Both the position numbers and the translations under genes were made by a program. Shown one piece after another: positions 34,203-45,696 of a stretch of DNA of 64,000 nt; positions within the stretch are counted from its first letter, which is position 1; each line of letters begins with the position of its first letter. The notes under the pieces were generated by a model. That model saw nothing but the letters and a program-made list of their open reading frames with translations. It searched no databases and had not been told where the DNA came from. Origin of the DNA: Cheiracanthium punctorium (lineage: Eukaryota; Arthropoda; Arachnida; Araneae; Cheiracanthiidae); the NCBI GenBank assembly GCA_038373885.1, contig JAWZYV010002511.1:279060-343059 (forward strand), given 5' to 3'.

Positions 34203-35606
34203 CCATTGGTGAGATAGAGTTACCTCTCGATTTGCGGCATTAAATCATGTGGTGAGCGAGAGTCACCCCTCGAGTGCAAAGGGTTAATAAACACGGAGGC
34301 ACACGCATATTCGTTACAAAATAACTTTAAAATATAAAATATTTCATTAATTTCTGACAGCTCTATTTTAAGTCACTTTTTTCTTCCTCAGTCTTATTGT
34401 TGTATTTGTAACATTTATTTCAACACTTATGTACTTGGTTTTAAAGAACCAGCTTATAAATCTTCGTCAAATAAAGCGAACAGCACAGTGACAGTTTCTA
34501 CTAGCACAGAAAAAGGAAATTTACTGTGCATTGGACAAACCAAAGCAACCAGGGAAATTAGAAATCGAACCCACGACCGTACCCTTGCGCGATTAGCAGA
34601 GGGAAGGTCAGACGGGTATTTTTTCGTGGCAGCCCTCGGCTCCCCTATTCAGTCTTTTAAATGTGAGAAATTTGCTACAGATTCTGGATTTAAAAAATTT
34701 GTAATTTAAGAATGAATGTAGGGTACGTCGAAATATATAACTATTGTTTTGAACTACTCTGTGAAGCTTTCAGTATACACTATTTTATCACCAACTATCA
34801 GTTTCTAACTATAATTCTACTTCTGGAAGTACAGGTTGAAATATTAAATTTCTTTCCAACATTTGGTTTTTTTTCGTCACCACTACTTTATATGTCTATC
34901 ACGTTTTCGAATTTCCAATCTTTTATCTTATTCCCTAGAAAGATAGCATACTTCCTACTTTTAGTTCCTTCCTTTAAACTCTTTCCTAGTATTACTTATT
35001 TATTTTGCATCGTAAATGTACGAAAAAATTTAAAGGTACACACTATTTTCTTTACCTTTTTTGAAGTAGGATTAAAAATACATATAACACTAACATAGAA
35101 GGTCAGATTTTTTACCCAGGTTAACAGGAAAACGTTACATTTTGGAATACGTTTGGTTGAAAGGGCAAGAGTCAAAAACATGTCCCTTCTGTTAAACAGA
35201 AATATAAAGGTATGAACTCTCTTACCCCGTATGTTCTTAAATTTCAGTGTAGGATGGTTTAGCACGGAATATCAGTCACTCTGAAGAATTGACTTCGAAA
35301 TTAGCAGTCTGTGACAGTAAAATTACCGATTTCGTGCGTGTTGATACTGATCGCTTCTCGGTGTTTGTAGTTAAATAACTGAGCACTGAACGTTCTAACT
35401 GTAGTTGAACCTCACGCTCTATCGTCCCCAACTTTATACATGCTGACAGACTAGGTGACGTAAGCTGTTCACTTCTCAGATACAAGTGTTTGTTTACTTC
35501 TAAGGGAGTGCACATTTGATTGTTAAAGATTCCTGAAAGCGAAGCGAAATTTTTGCCATTGTAACTACCTGAAACTTTTATTTCCTGGGAAAAAGAAGAA
35601 ATCCGC
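34203..35606. other. AT-rich DNA without a supported gene
   Basis: A possible tRNA-like B-box on the minus strand (GGTTCGATTTC at about 34563-34573) hints at a SINE remnant. A 128-codon frame at 34712-35098 is hydrophobic and Phe/Ile-rich because the DNA is T-rich. About 110 codons are open on the minus strand at 35276-35606, without a known motif. None is called as a gene. Confidence 0.4.
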
Positions 35607-35613
35607 CTTGAAG

Positions 35614-36055
35614 CACTGCCTCCCAGATACAGAAAGCCTGAGCGCTGAAGCTTTGACGCCATCATTAGGCCTTTAAGTAATGACGTCACCACACTTTCAT
35701 TCTCATAAAGTAAAACTATTTCAATTTTCTGGTGGATGCTACAAATATTAAAAAGTATATGAAGTTAAAGATAAGAATTAAAGTACCTTTGTGATACAAA
35801 ACAATTCCTTGTGATCTACTCCCTTATTACATTATATAATTAGTTACAGTTAAAAACTGCCCTTTTTTGTAAAATTAAATTGTCTATCTCAATTCATTAA
35901 AATCTTGTTATGAGAGAGTAAATTCACCAGAAATTTCGAATAGTTTTACTTTATGAAAATTAAACTGTGATGACGTCGCCATTCAAAGGCTTACTGATGA
36001 CGCAAAATCTTGGTGACGTAGCAGTGGTTAGGCTTTCTCTATCTAGGAGGCAATG
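35614..36055 (+). mobile_element. PalB MITE (442 bp), exact 7-bp target duplication
   Basis: It begins CACTGCCTCCCAGATACAG and ends TATCTAGGAGGCAATG. CTTGAAG lies at 35607-35613 and 36056-36062. TGACGTCA occurs at 35681-35688. Its length equals that reconstructed for copy B in the 52-58 kb stack, and it belongs to the same CACTGCC terminal subtype. Confidence 0.95.
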
Positions 36056-36062
36056 CTTGAAG

Positions 36063-37971
36063 CTGATAATAAAGAAGAAAAAACTGAAACTGTGAAATTC
36101 CGTCAAACCACTAGAAAATTTAAATCAGAGTGATAAAGATAGGCTTATTATTTGGTCTAGAAGAATATTTTCTTTAAAGCTTTTTATTAGCTTGTTATGT
36201 TATTATACAGTTTCAGTTAAAAATTTGTGTACCAATTTCATATCATTTGATCGAGCTGGAATTTCGCACACATATATAACTTTGATGAATAAGTATTGAA
36301 TATTTTTTCTTCGATATTTTGTTTTTTATTTGAAGTGAAACCCCGTTGTGGAGGCAATTACAGCGGGCTCTAGAAAAGCATTTGACGAAAATATGTCTAC
36401 ACTCAATATATTTCATCTTCGTCCGAATAAAATAAATAACTTCATATTGAATTTTTATTATAAACCCAAATCGAATTTAATGCGCTTCTGGAAACTTTTC
36501 GCATTGGAAAGATTTTGTTTTGTGTACACAGCCCCTCTTATATCAATACTTCAGGCAGACGATCATTTTAAATGAAAAGAAAATTAAACTATGCTATCTT
36601 TAAAGACTATTTTAAATGAATTGGAATCCCAATTGTATGGCGTCATTTTCACTTGAAACACCCAATTTTGTCACGCAAATAATTCACTTTTTTTTTTACT
36701 CTCGGAAATAAAATGGAGCTGAAAAGAGCGAAAAACAGCTTTCAAATGAGGAAACGGGTGGATTTTCAGATTTTTAAAGTAGCGCAGATTGTTTTCTATA
36801 TTTTTATGCATCATTATGAAAATTTTCAAGCGAATCCTACAAACGGTGTAGATGTTATTACGGTTTTTGCGCTTTTTAATCATTTTGAACTTTCTATTCT
36901 TCTTGAAGTAATGGCAGTAAAAGTTTTATTTTGAAGTGGTTGCCCGGAACTGTTAGAGAGCGAGCCAGGGATCAGCGTTACTATATAGTAGGATTTTGTT
37001 CTGAAAATTGTGCCGTTCATGTACACATCATCCTGTTTCCATCGAGCTACTTATAAGACATTTTAAGGGGAGGTTAAGGCAGTGAAACAGACATCTGTCA
37101 CGTTTCACTCGCATGAGTTCAAATCCTCCGGACTAGGAGTTGAATGCGCTTTTGTCCGCATTTTAGATAAATCGTTACTATAACCATGGAAAACCAGAAG
37201 TGTGTTTACTTTCATTTTCACAAAATTTTATTTACTGTTTTAATCCTTTACATGCATTTCTCTGATCTACTTAAAGTCTAGTTCCAGTTTAAAATAATTT
37301 ACTCTCATTTTATTCCATTTCTTACCGTTCGATCATTCTGAAACCTGATTCTTTTTTTTTCATTTGTTTAATGTGTTGTTTCAAAAATTGTTCCTTTTTT
37401 TTACATATCAGTTGGTATCCACCGAACTATTGATTGGTCATCTTCGATCTTTGCATCACTGAAATCAGTTTTAATTCAGTACTTTATTATAATTAAAAAC
37501 TTTTAGCATTTTTTTTTTTTTGGGGGGGGGGGGATATAATTTTCATCTTAAAAGCGAAGCGTAAAGCGAGTGTGGCTCTATGTAAAAAGGGGGGGGGGAT
37601 AGGATTTCTGCTTTCTTCCAGGCGACTCCAATTTTAATTTCTGATGTGGAAAGTTAAATTTTGCTCCCAATATTTGTTTAAAACATACGCTTGCATCTGT
37701 CAGCTTGCAAAACGACATTTCTACAGTGTTACAGTACCACAGACAAAAATTATTTATTAAATTTTCACCAGCCATCTTACACATAAGACTATGGAGAAAA
37801 CGTAAGAGTATGCTGAGATCTAACATTGATGTTTCCAAAACCAAATTTTTATTAAATCAGATAAACATTTATCAGCTTTTTTTCCCATTCCCGTTTTAAG
37901 TTTTCCTAGCAATACATACTCTAACATCCTAGCTGCTATTTTACATAGAAGCTTAAGCATTATCTACTCAG
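36063..37971. other. AT-rich DNA without a supported gene
   Basis: A tRNA-Ser/Leu-like stretch (GGTTAAGGCAGTGAAAC ... GAGTTCAAATCCTCC, about 37072-37142) may be a tRNA pseudogene or SINE head, but the acceptor stem is not evident. Homopolymers T13G12 (37509-37533) and a G-run at about 37589-37598 are present. No gene is supported. Confidence 0.4.
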
Positions 37972-38130
37972 CATGTCCTAAATATAAAAAGTCTAACAGA
38001 CGTTTCGACATCATTACTTAACCTAAAGCGGAATCATCAGTTTTATTTTCTCAAACCAAAACTATTTAAAATTTATGGTCAATTTACTAATGCAAAAAAT
38101 TTAAAGATATAAGATTTAGTTTTACGAGTG
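37972..38130 (+). mobile_element. PalB, old 5' fragment
   Basis: TGTCCTAAATATAAAAAGTC, AAACCAAAACTATTTAAAAT and the CAATTTACTAATGC region follow the PalB layout with many substitutions. It ends where a PalA half-arm (GAGTGGTTAGTTATATTC) begins. Confidence 0.6.
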
Positions 38131-38395
38131 GTTAGTTATATTCTTTAGATATGTGAAGCTATGCGACTTTGTTCAGATCCATTAAGTCAAAAGTAGCATT
38201 ACATATTAAATAATTTTCGGACTGAAAGGAAAAATAGCTAAATGTACAAAAAAAAGTTCTTTTTTTAAATTAAATATTTTATTCTAAGATGGACTAAAAT
38301 GTATACACTAGTTTTTGAGAGAATTTTCAAAAGCAAAGGCTTATTGCAACATTCAAGTCCATTCTAGCTCCTCGATTGAAAGTATACGAAATACA

Positions 38396-38569
38396 TAGCT
38401 GCCAGACTGAGCTGAATATATTTAACCTCTTTTCGTGAACAATAATTTTTAACTAAGAATATCCCAAAATCGGCAAGACGATACTTTAGCACTGTCATTT
38501 GAGAAATTAGTTACGAAACACACTTTTTACAAAAAGTGGTTAATTATATTCCGTAAAAGATGACAGCTA
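38396..38569. mobile_element. PalA hairpin MITE (174 bp)
   Basis: The termini TAGCTGCCAG and TGACAGCTA enclose AAAAAGTGGTTAATTATATT on the right and a diverged left arm. The flanks share GAAATA, compatible with a decayed 9-10 bp duplication. Confidence 0.75.
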
Positions 38570-38669
38570 TGGAAATAAATATCTATATTTTGCGCATTTT
38601 GTGCGGTTATGTTTGCGATTTCAGATTAACTAATTCGACTCGAGAGGTCTCGTGGATGCTTGGTAATGC

Positions 38670-38966
38670 AAGCTGCCAACCTTTACGGAATATAATTACG
38701 AAATATAATTAACCACATTTTCTAAACAGTAATTTTCATCTTAAGAAAAAAAGGAATTTTTTTTAGTTACATGGGTGGGATAGGCTGACTGAAGTTTTGA
38801 CTTTCATGGAGCTCCGTAGCGTAAAAGCTTTATCTCTAGTGATTGAGAAGTAGAAATCATGTGGTTCTTTATCTTGAGGTGGGATAGCCACTGTTTTGAG
38901 AAAATAATCAAAAAACATACAGAATACAAAAAGTGGTTAGTTGCATTCCGTAAAAGTTGGCAACTA
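38670..38966. mobile_element. PalA hairpin MITE, long-centre variant (297 bp)
   Basis: The left end AAGCTGCCAACCTTTACGGAA has a small internal duplication (GGAATATAATTA, GAAATATAATTA). The right end is ATTCCGTAAAAGTTGGCAACTA. The centre is longer than in other copies. The flanks TTGGTAATGC and TGTTAATGTA resemble a 10-bp duplication. Confidence 0.75.
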
Positions 38967-38969
38967 TGT

Positions 38970-39188
38970 TAATGTAATCTTTAACTCATAAATTTTTAAA
39001 TATTCAGAAGGATCTATATGTATTTCTGCATTCCATAATGTAATTAAAAAAACATTGATCCACCCTTTTAAAAATAGGGTTGTTATGTTACTAAAATGTT
39101 GACGATACATATATAAATTTTGTTTTAGTATGAAACATTTGTCTTACTCTGATGACACTATTTTGAACTATTAGCTTTAAAAGTCATT

Positions 39189-39245
<57 letters not shown>

Positions 39246-40222
39246 CAATTAAAAAGTGTGATAAAGGGATGGAATGGAAATTATATCCATTGGCACCATA
39301 CATATAATAATATACTAAAAGTCTGAAATATTACGTTAAATCCAAAGCCATGAGATTGTTTCAAGTTAAATGATTAGATTTTTTAATAAAAGACAATTTT
39401 ATTGTCTATTCTAAAGCTAAAAAATATTTTTTTTCATTTTCACTGCAACTTTTAAAGCAGATACCATACACAAAAACCCGTTGATATCGTCTAACATTTT
39501 ATTTCTTAACCCCAAATGACGTAAAGAAGAAACATAGTATAAAGTAAAACTATAGTAAATATAAAAGCAAATATAAAGTAATTGAACATGTAAATTACCA
39601 AGAGATTTCTCAGTACCGCGTTGCTAGGCGACAGAAGTGTTACGACTAATATTGAACCTAGGATACACACTTACTATTCCAAAGCATTTCAAATGCAAAG
39701 GGAAAATATAAATTTTATAGACTTTTCTGGCAATTTTGTTTTTTAGATCCGTGCTACTTCATATGTGTTTTATAAGATTTCAGAGGACTCGCTTTTTAAT
39801 GTTTTGGAAAGGCAAAGGATTTCTTTCGCTATTGAGTTAGTTTTTCAGATAGAAAGAGCGCCTTGAGGAACAGAAAATAAAATAAGGAGACAATTACGTG
39901 ATACAAGTATAAAACATAAGTGCGGAGATTCCTGGCACGTTAAAAAATTTTTTTTACTTTTATTTGATTGAATAAATGTGCAGAAATTTTACCTTTTATA
40001 CAAATTAATTACTATTGCAATAGTTTTAGACACAATTTATAAAGACCTTTATCAAACTTTTCTTTACAAATATGTAAACTACTAGTATAAAAATTGTAAT
40101 TTTCGTTTCTTAGCATAGCATACAGACTGTAATTGAAATTATAACAGTAATTTATTGACAGAGTGATAGGCGAACGTCTTTTAGATCAATGATTTACTAA
40201 ATGCTCCAGAAGTGAGCCGAAG
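38970..40222. other. AT-rich DNA with an AT microsatellite
   Basis: A run of about 24 AT dinucleotides lies at 39195-39242. Nothing else was recognised. Confidence 0.6.
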
Positions 40223-40537
40223 CATTGCCTCCTAGATATTGAAATCCTGACAACTGAAGCTTTGACGTCATCATTAGGCCTTCAAAATTATTACAGTTTA
40301 TTACAGGTATTACAGTTTCATTCTCATAAAGTAAAACTATTTACATTTTCTGGTGAATGCTACAAATATTAGAAAATATTTTAAGATAAAAATTAAAACA
40401 TATTTGTGATACAAAACAATTCATTATGATCTGTTTTCTTTATTTCATTATATAATTAGTTACAGTTAAATTTGCCCTTTCTCTTAAAATTAAATTTTCG
40501 ATCTTAACTCATTAAAATGTTATTATGCGAGAGTACA
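40223..40537 (+). mobile_element. PalB, left two thirds
   Basis: It starts CATTGCCTCCTAGATATTG and follows the consensus to TTATTATGCGAGAGTA, then breaks exactly where CACTCTAAAA begins. The right third is not found after the inserted material, so it was lost. Confidence 0.8.
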
Positions 40538-40742
40538 CTCTAAAAAATTTTCCGTCAAATTTACGGTAAAATACTGGCAATCTGGGTACCGGCTTTTTTT
40601 CCGTAAATGTTACGGCTTACCGTAAAATATTATACTGTATTTTTTCACGTTCATTTAACGGCTTACTGTAAAATATTGTACCGTATTGTTTTACTGTTAA
40701 ACCGTATATCTTATGGAACCCATGTAGTCACGCTGTAATATT

Positions 40743-43660
40743 CCCTAATAACACAACTGTCACCCGTGACTAAAAAGTGACCACGCGAAACAGTGACATT
40801 AGAGTCACAAAGAGTCGCTGTGACACCGCCGTTTAGTCACGCTACAGTCCCAATGTCCGCCCACGGTGACGTCACAATGCGACACCACAGAGTAGTCACA
40901 ACTGCGACGACGGTTGCCGCTGTGACCCTTTAGTGACGACACAGAGCGGTCGCAGTCACAGATGTGACTACAATGCGTCGTCACAGCGTAGTCGCGATCA
41001 CACTGCAACTGAAATGTGCCGGTACATAGTGGTCACAATGGCGACTCCGATATCACAAAAGTGTCGCAACCGCAACCTTCGTCACGACATTACTCGTATG
41101 GGACTATTTTGAAAGACAAGCAATTATTAGTTTTCAAAGCAAATTAAGAGAAAGCGTTTGAGGTCCCTAAAATTTCGTTATAACGGTATTTTAAGTTTTG
41201 TACGTTATTAAAATGTGGGACATTCTAGTTTAGCTATGCGTCAAACATGCTTTTTAGATTGGTTACACGAGGGCTATCTGCCTAAGGAGTCAACAGGCCC
41301 ATGTTGACAAGATAAACATAACTAGAAAATTCCAGATAATGATGAATTAAAAAAGTAAAAACAAACATTACATAATACTAATATGTATACTTACATTTTA
41401 AGTCTCAAAGAAGTCGAATAACTGTAACAAGATATGAATGCAGCCATAGATTGATGCAGCTAGCAACACAAAAACAGTAAAAGTAAAAATTTACCTGTAA
41501 TATTTTCCCGACTGTTTAAAAAATGTTAAATCCAATTGTAAAACTTAGAAATCCACTTTCTGTATCCATAACCAGCAAGATATCACTGCAGAAGCAAATC
41601 TTATTATAATTATTATTGCTCCTAACAGAGATATCTTACTAGTCTATAGCAATAACCTTCTCGAAAGTCTGCAACAACAACCGGAAAAACTGTATCCTAA
41701 AAAGCATATTTCATATTTGGCTTCCCGCTCAATGTTTCAAGATTTGCAAAACGAAATGAAACATCAAAAGAAAAAAGAATGGGTTACTATACTCAATCGA
41801 CACGAAAACTCGCCAATCTTCAAATGCATAAAAAAATCATTTGTACTCCGTATAAATAATCAGAATTAATATAGCCAAATCCACGATAACAGTTCGAATT
41901 CTTGGTGCCTTATCGTGCAACCGTGAGATATTAGTTGAACCTCGGTAGATATAGTGACCTCTTGCCGTAAGGAGGCCCGTAAAAGGGTGTGAAATAGAAC
42001 ATTTGATTCGAGAGTAATCGAAACAGATTGAAAGAAATAATATGTAAATACTGGTTCATTGCTGAATTTCTAACAAAATAGTTGCAGGAGCTCTAATATG
42101 TTTTATTTTAAATTTGAGCATTATTTACCTACTTTACATTTAAAAATTAAGTAATCTTTGGTTTTACCCCTGCTATATTTAATTTAATAAAAAATGTCAA
42201 TAGAAGCAATTATGTAGGCTGTTAAAATTTTTAATTTAATCTAAAATTCTCCGATGAAAAAAAGACTACAGGAGCTGAGCTCTCATGCAAAACCCTGACT
42301 GGTCTTCGTGTAATACTCTCTAACATATTTCTGCACCCTAATTCGGTAGATTTTAAAAGGGGCTTAACGTAGAAAAAAGTCTCCAAATACGTTTTTCAGG
42401 AAAAGTTTAGCAAAATTGTAAAAGATTAATATAAATTATAAAAATGTTAAGATTAAAATTCATAATTCTGTAGAAAGTGGGGGTTATATACTGTCATATA
42501 CAGAGTGGAGGTTCCACTGTCTGTGTAGTAAACATTTTTATACATACTGAACTCGTTTGTATTATTTTAGTTTTTAGTACTAAAATATTTGAAGGCATAA
42601 TATGAACTTCTCCCCTTACACCCCCCCCCCTCAAAAAAAAAAAAAATCTTTGCAGTGACTCTGCCTTTGGGTACCCGGAACTTATATCCCCTAACACTTC
42701 TACACCGTATGAATGTGAAACAATATTATTTAATTAAAATAACGAAATTTTATGACAACACTACGAACTATATACAAGCCCATTACTGCCAAATAGTGCT
42801 GGCCCGGTACATTTTAAGCAGTACCACGCCGTTAACTTTTTTGTGCATGTCATAGACACATGGCAGTTCGCCGTTACTAGTTATGTAGCGGCGCATATGC
42901 ACTTTTCAGGCACTGGTACTCCAGTGACTTCCAAACGATGGCAATCTACCTTGCTCCCGGTATACGGCACTTCGCCAGCACGACGGGTAACCGGCCGTCA
43001 TTTTGCGGGCAGTTGTGTGTTTGCTGGGTAGTTGCTCACAGGGCGTGACGTGCTCAGTGACGTAAACGTTTACAAGAATATATGTATTTCATTATTTCCT
43101 TACACAGACTCCGGTTACAATTCTGAACTTTTGTACTTTTTGGAATAATAACTTTTTTTTTATAAATGATATTATTTTTAAATGAAATAATTTATTTTTA
43201 AAATTAATAACTGCAACTATAGTCCACTACTTTAAAATTATTAGTTTTAAAGTAGGAGCGACTAATATGAGATTTTATCATATTAGTCGTTATCACTTTA
43301 GCATTTGCTCATTAAATATTTGAAATAAGGTATCACTCAAAAAAAAATGTGATTACAACTAAGTTTGTTTGTTAAGTCGCAAAGAACAGTCACTATGGCG
43401 TCACAACAACCGGCAGTCACAAATCAGTCCCGCAGTGACTTCACAAAGCGATCACTTAGTGACCGATCACACAGTAGTCACAGGGTGACTTCACAGTGAC
43501 GTCACCTGGTGACTGGTCACAAAGAACGGGTCGCAGTGACCACACAGTGGAGTCGCATCACTCACAAGTCACAATGTCCCTAGTTTGTGATAGTCCTGTG
43601 ACAGTTGTGACCCTCTGTGATGTTACAGCGACAGTTTTGTGATCATCTGTGCTATTAGGG
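40743..43660. mobile_element. Element with CCCTAATARCACA termini and GTCAC/GTGAC-rich ends
   Basis: The left end CCCTAATAACACAACTGTCAC and the right end CTGTGCTATTAGGG are inverted. For about 340 bp at the left (40750-41090) and 280 bp at the right (43380-43650), the sequence is a dense succession of GTCAC and GTGAC pentamers spaced mostly 5-20 bases apart, in both orientations. The interior (41.1-43.3 kb) is AT-rich and shows no transposase motif; 42840-43080 is more GC-rich but has no recognised frame. The same termini and motif begin another copy at 63593. Arrays of this kind may serve as transposase-binding sites; that is inference. Confidence 0.65.
43229..43292. repeat. Two adjacent short hairpins
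   Basis: CTACTTTAAAA..TTTTAAAGTAG and GCGACTAATATGA..TCATATTAGTCGT follow each other directly inside the GTCAC-type element. Confidence 0.75.
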
Positions 43661-43737
43661 TTTCTACTGTATATTAGCCGTTATTTCTGCAGTTTTACCG
43701 CAAATTTTAGAGTGCATGCATGGGCGGTCCAGAATAA

Positions 43738-43793
43738 AATGATGGGGCTCCGGACGCGCTCCATGGGCTCAGGATGGGGCTCCGGACGCGCGT
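43738..43793 (+). repeat. Short tandem duplication
   Basis: GATGGGGCTCCGGACGCGC occurs twice with a GCTCCATGGGCTCAG spacer. Confidence 0.8.
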
Positions 43794-43861
43794 TTTTTTT
43801 CCATACATTTTTAGTTCTACGTTTCAACTTCAAGTTATTTTGTATCTGTTTCCGTTCAGCG

Positions 43862-44340
43862 ACTGAGATCGATCTCGGGACTTAAGGCGTGGGAAGCAAG
43901 CGTCGTAACCACCACACAGATCTGACTCGGGATTAAATGACTAAAATTTGAAGTGACTGTTATGGTTGTCACGCCGTTCTTTGGCGTGATTCATCAGTAA
44001 AGCCCGATGCCGACCCAGCAAACACACGCAGGCTCTCTGAACGTCTGTTAACGTTCAGAAACGTTCAGAGAGCCTGTGTGTGTTTGCTGGGGATCTACGT
44101 CTTTTATATTTTCATGGTGTGAATCAAAATTAAAATAATGTTATATGTGATGTATAGCCTGTAATAATAGGGAAATAGCATAATATCAACTTAAAAGCTA
44201 AAAAGCACACAAAACTTTCAATATCGCAACACTCATGTTGGGCAATATTGGCCAAAATCTAGACAAAACGACCGATTTACGCCGACATGTGACAAGGTTG
44301 GCCAATATCGAATCGAGACGTACTGGGTAGATTTCCATAA
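43862..44340 (-). repeat. Repeat R2, first copy, with tRNA-like head
   Basis: On the minus strand a tRNA-like segment GTGGTGGTTACGACGCTTGC, TTCCCACGC lies at about 43866-43911. The neighbouring block TCAAAATTAAAATAATGTTA, AATAGGGAAATA, GCAACACTCATG is repeated at 45036-45200. A perfect-looking 31-bp hairpin (44014-44091) lies inside. Confidence 0.5.
44014..44091. repeat. 31-bp hairpin
   Basis: CCCAGCAAACACACGCAGGC TCTCTGAACGT at 44014-44044 is inverted at 44061-44091 with about two mismatches. A second ACGTTCAGA lies within the loop. Confidence 0.85.
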
Positions 44341-44580
44341 GCGCCAAATTTTAAAAAAATAGTTCGTGAGATTTTTTCACTTTGCATGTTATTCTCAAAA
44401 TTCAGTTTTGTAATTTCAGCAGCAATATGAGAGTCATACGCTCAGATTGCAACAAATTGAGAGATTAACGTATGCCTTGGTCAAGACAGCAAGAATATAG
44501 CACGTCTAAAATATTCATTTGAAGGCCATGAGTGAAAAATAAAGGTTTTCTTTATTTATTACCGTTATATTGGATTGCGC

Positions 44581-44620
44581 ATGCGTAAGTGTTCAAGTTT
44601 ACACTTGAACACTTACGCAT
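44581..44620. repeat. Perfect 18-bp hairpin with 4-base loop
   Basis: ATGCGTAAGTGTTCAAGT is followed by TTAC and its exact complement. Further partial copies of AGTTTACACTT follow downstream to 44665. Confidence 0.9.
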
Positions 44621-44877
44621 TACGCGCTTGAAGTTTACACTTATCAAGTGTTCTAGTTTACACTTGCCCAGCTTGCATTAAGCGTGACATTTCAAGCTTG
44701 AATCAAGCTTGACATAGCAAGCTTAATTTCAAGCTTAAAAAATTTTCCTTAAAAAAATTTCCTAAATACACGGGGCGCAGGTCGGCGAACTCGCCCCACA
44801 TATTTTACTTTGCCACGCATTTTCCCCCTCTACGCTGAAATTTCAATTTAATTTAATCTGTTTCCATCAAGTGTTCG

Positions 44878-45220
44878 TGGCTAGAATAGAACCCGGGACC
44901 TTTCGGTTGGGAGGCGAGCGCGCTATCCGTTCAGCTACTAAGCTTCGCGCAGCTATGAGGAAAGTTTGAAGTTACTAACACGCCGTTTTCTGGCCAGATT
45001 GATAAGTGGGCGATATGTTATTTGTTTTTTTTTATTTTTTCATGGGATGCATCAAAATTAAAATAATGTTATGTGTGATTTAGAGACTATACTAATAGGG
45101 AAATAAACATAATATAAACTTAAGAGCAGCACACGTTTTAAAACTTTCAGTACCGCAACACTCATGAGCAATACTGCTATCTAAATCGAGACAAACGACT
45201 GATTTTGAAATGAATTTCGC
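44878..45220 (-). repeat. Repeat R2, second copy, with tRNA-like head
   Basis: On the minus strand, 44878-44945 reads GTAGCTGAACGGATAGCGCG, CTCGCCTCCCAACCG, then the B-box-like CCCGGGTTCTATTCT, clearly tRNA-derived. The block at 45036-45200 repeats 44112-44260. Together with the first copy it forms a direct repeat about 0.95 kb apart. Confidence 0.55.
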
Positions 45221-45628
45221 AGTATAATTGTATTTTATTTTGAAGAATTTCCATATTTGGAAATATAGAATCTTTTTTTTTTAATTCTATGGTGAACTAC
45301 CCATAAAGTGAAGTATATTAACTAACTAAATTGTGTTAATTATGTTAAAATTTATTTTTAGGGCTAATTAATTAGTTAGTGGAATTACTAATGTTAATTA
45401 GATGTAAATAAAACTAAAACTCCCCTCGTGTTACACTTCACAGAGGCTTATGCCATTCATTCCTTCCCCTTGCGTGTTCTAATGTCCAGGTTTTGTGCGT
45501 AATAAACAGAGCCCGATCAAGACAACTGTGGGCCGCAGAAGAAAAAAATTGGGCCCCTTGCAGTACTCCCCCCCCCCCTAAAAAAAAAGATTATGATCGG
45601 TTCATATTGAAAGTTTTTTAAATATCTT

Positions 45629-45696
45629 ACCCATTCTTAACACAAATTTTGTGTTAAGAATGGGTTTACTTACTTAACACAAATTTTGTGTTAAGT
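45629..45696. repeat. Two adjacent palindromes sharing a core
   Basis: ACCCATTCTTAACACAAA around one central T with its complement is followed within ten bases by ACTTAACACAAATTTTGTG TTAAGT. Both share TTAACACAAATTTTGTGTTAA. Confidence 0.85.

Larger units (their letters stand above)
40538..43713. mobile_element. Outer element with CACTCTAAAA termini
   Basis: The left end CACTCTAAAAAATTTTCCGTC and the right end GCAAATTTTAGAGTG are inverted. Subterminal sequence repeatedly uses ACGGTAAAA/TACCGTAAAATATT (40552-40700), echoed near 43685-43700. Most of the interior is a second element (40743-43660). No transposase frame was recognised. No clear flanking duplication is seen because the right-hand PalB sequence is missing. 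Confidence 0.55.

Noticed and set aside
34712..35098. 128-codon hydrophobic frame as a membrane protein
   Set aside because: The Phe/Ile/Leu richness follows from T-rich DNA; there are no domain motifs and no neighbouring exon signals.
35276..35692. 138-codon minus-strand frame
   Set aside because: It begins inside a PalB transposon and the rest has no recognisable similarity or splice signals.
37072..37142. Functional tRNA-Ser or tRNA-Leu gene
   Set aside because: A- and B-box-like parts are present, but I cannot form a matching acceptor stem; more likely a tRNA-derived remnant.
40805..41008. 67-codon frame rich in Cys, Asp, His and Ser
   Set aside because: It is a translation of the GTCAC/GTGAC motif array and not a conserved protein.
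44878..44945. Functional tRNA gene on the minus strand
   Set aside because: The B-box is altered (GGTTCTATTCT), the stems do not pair fully, and a diverged sister copy exists, so it is a tRNA-derived repeat.
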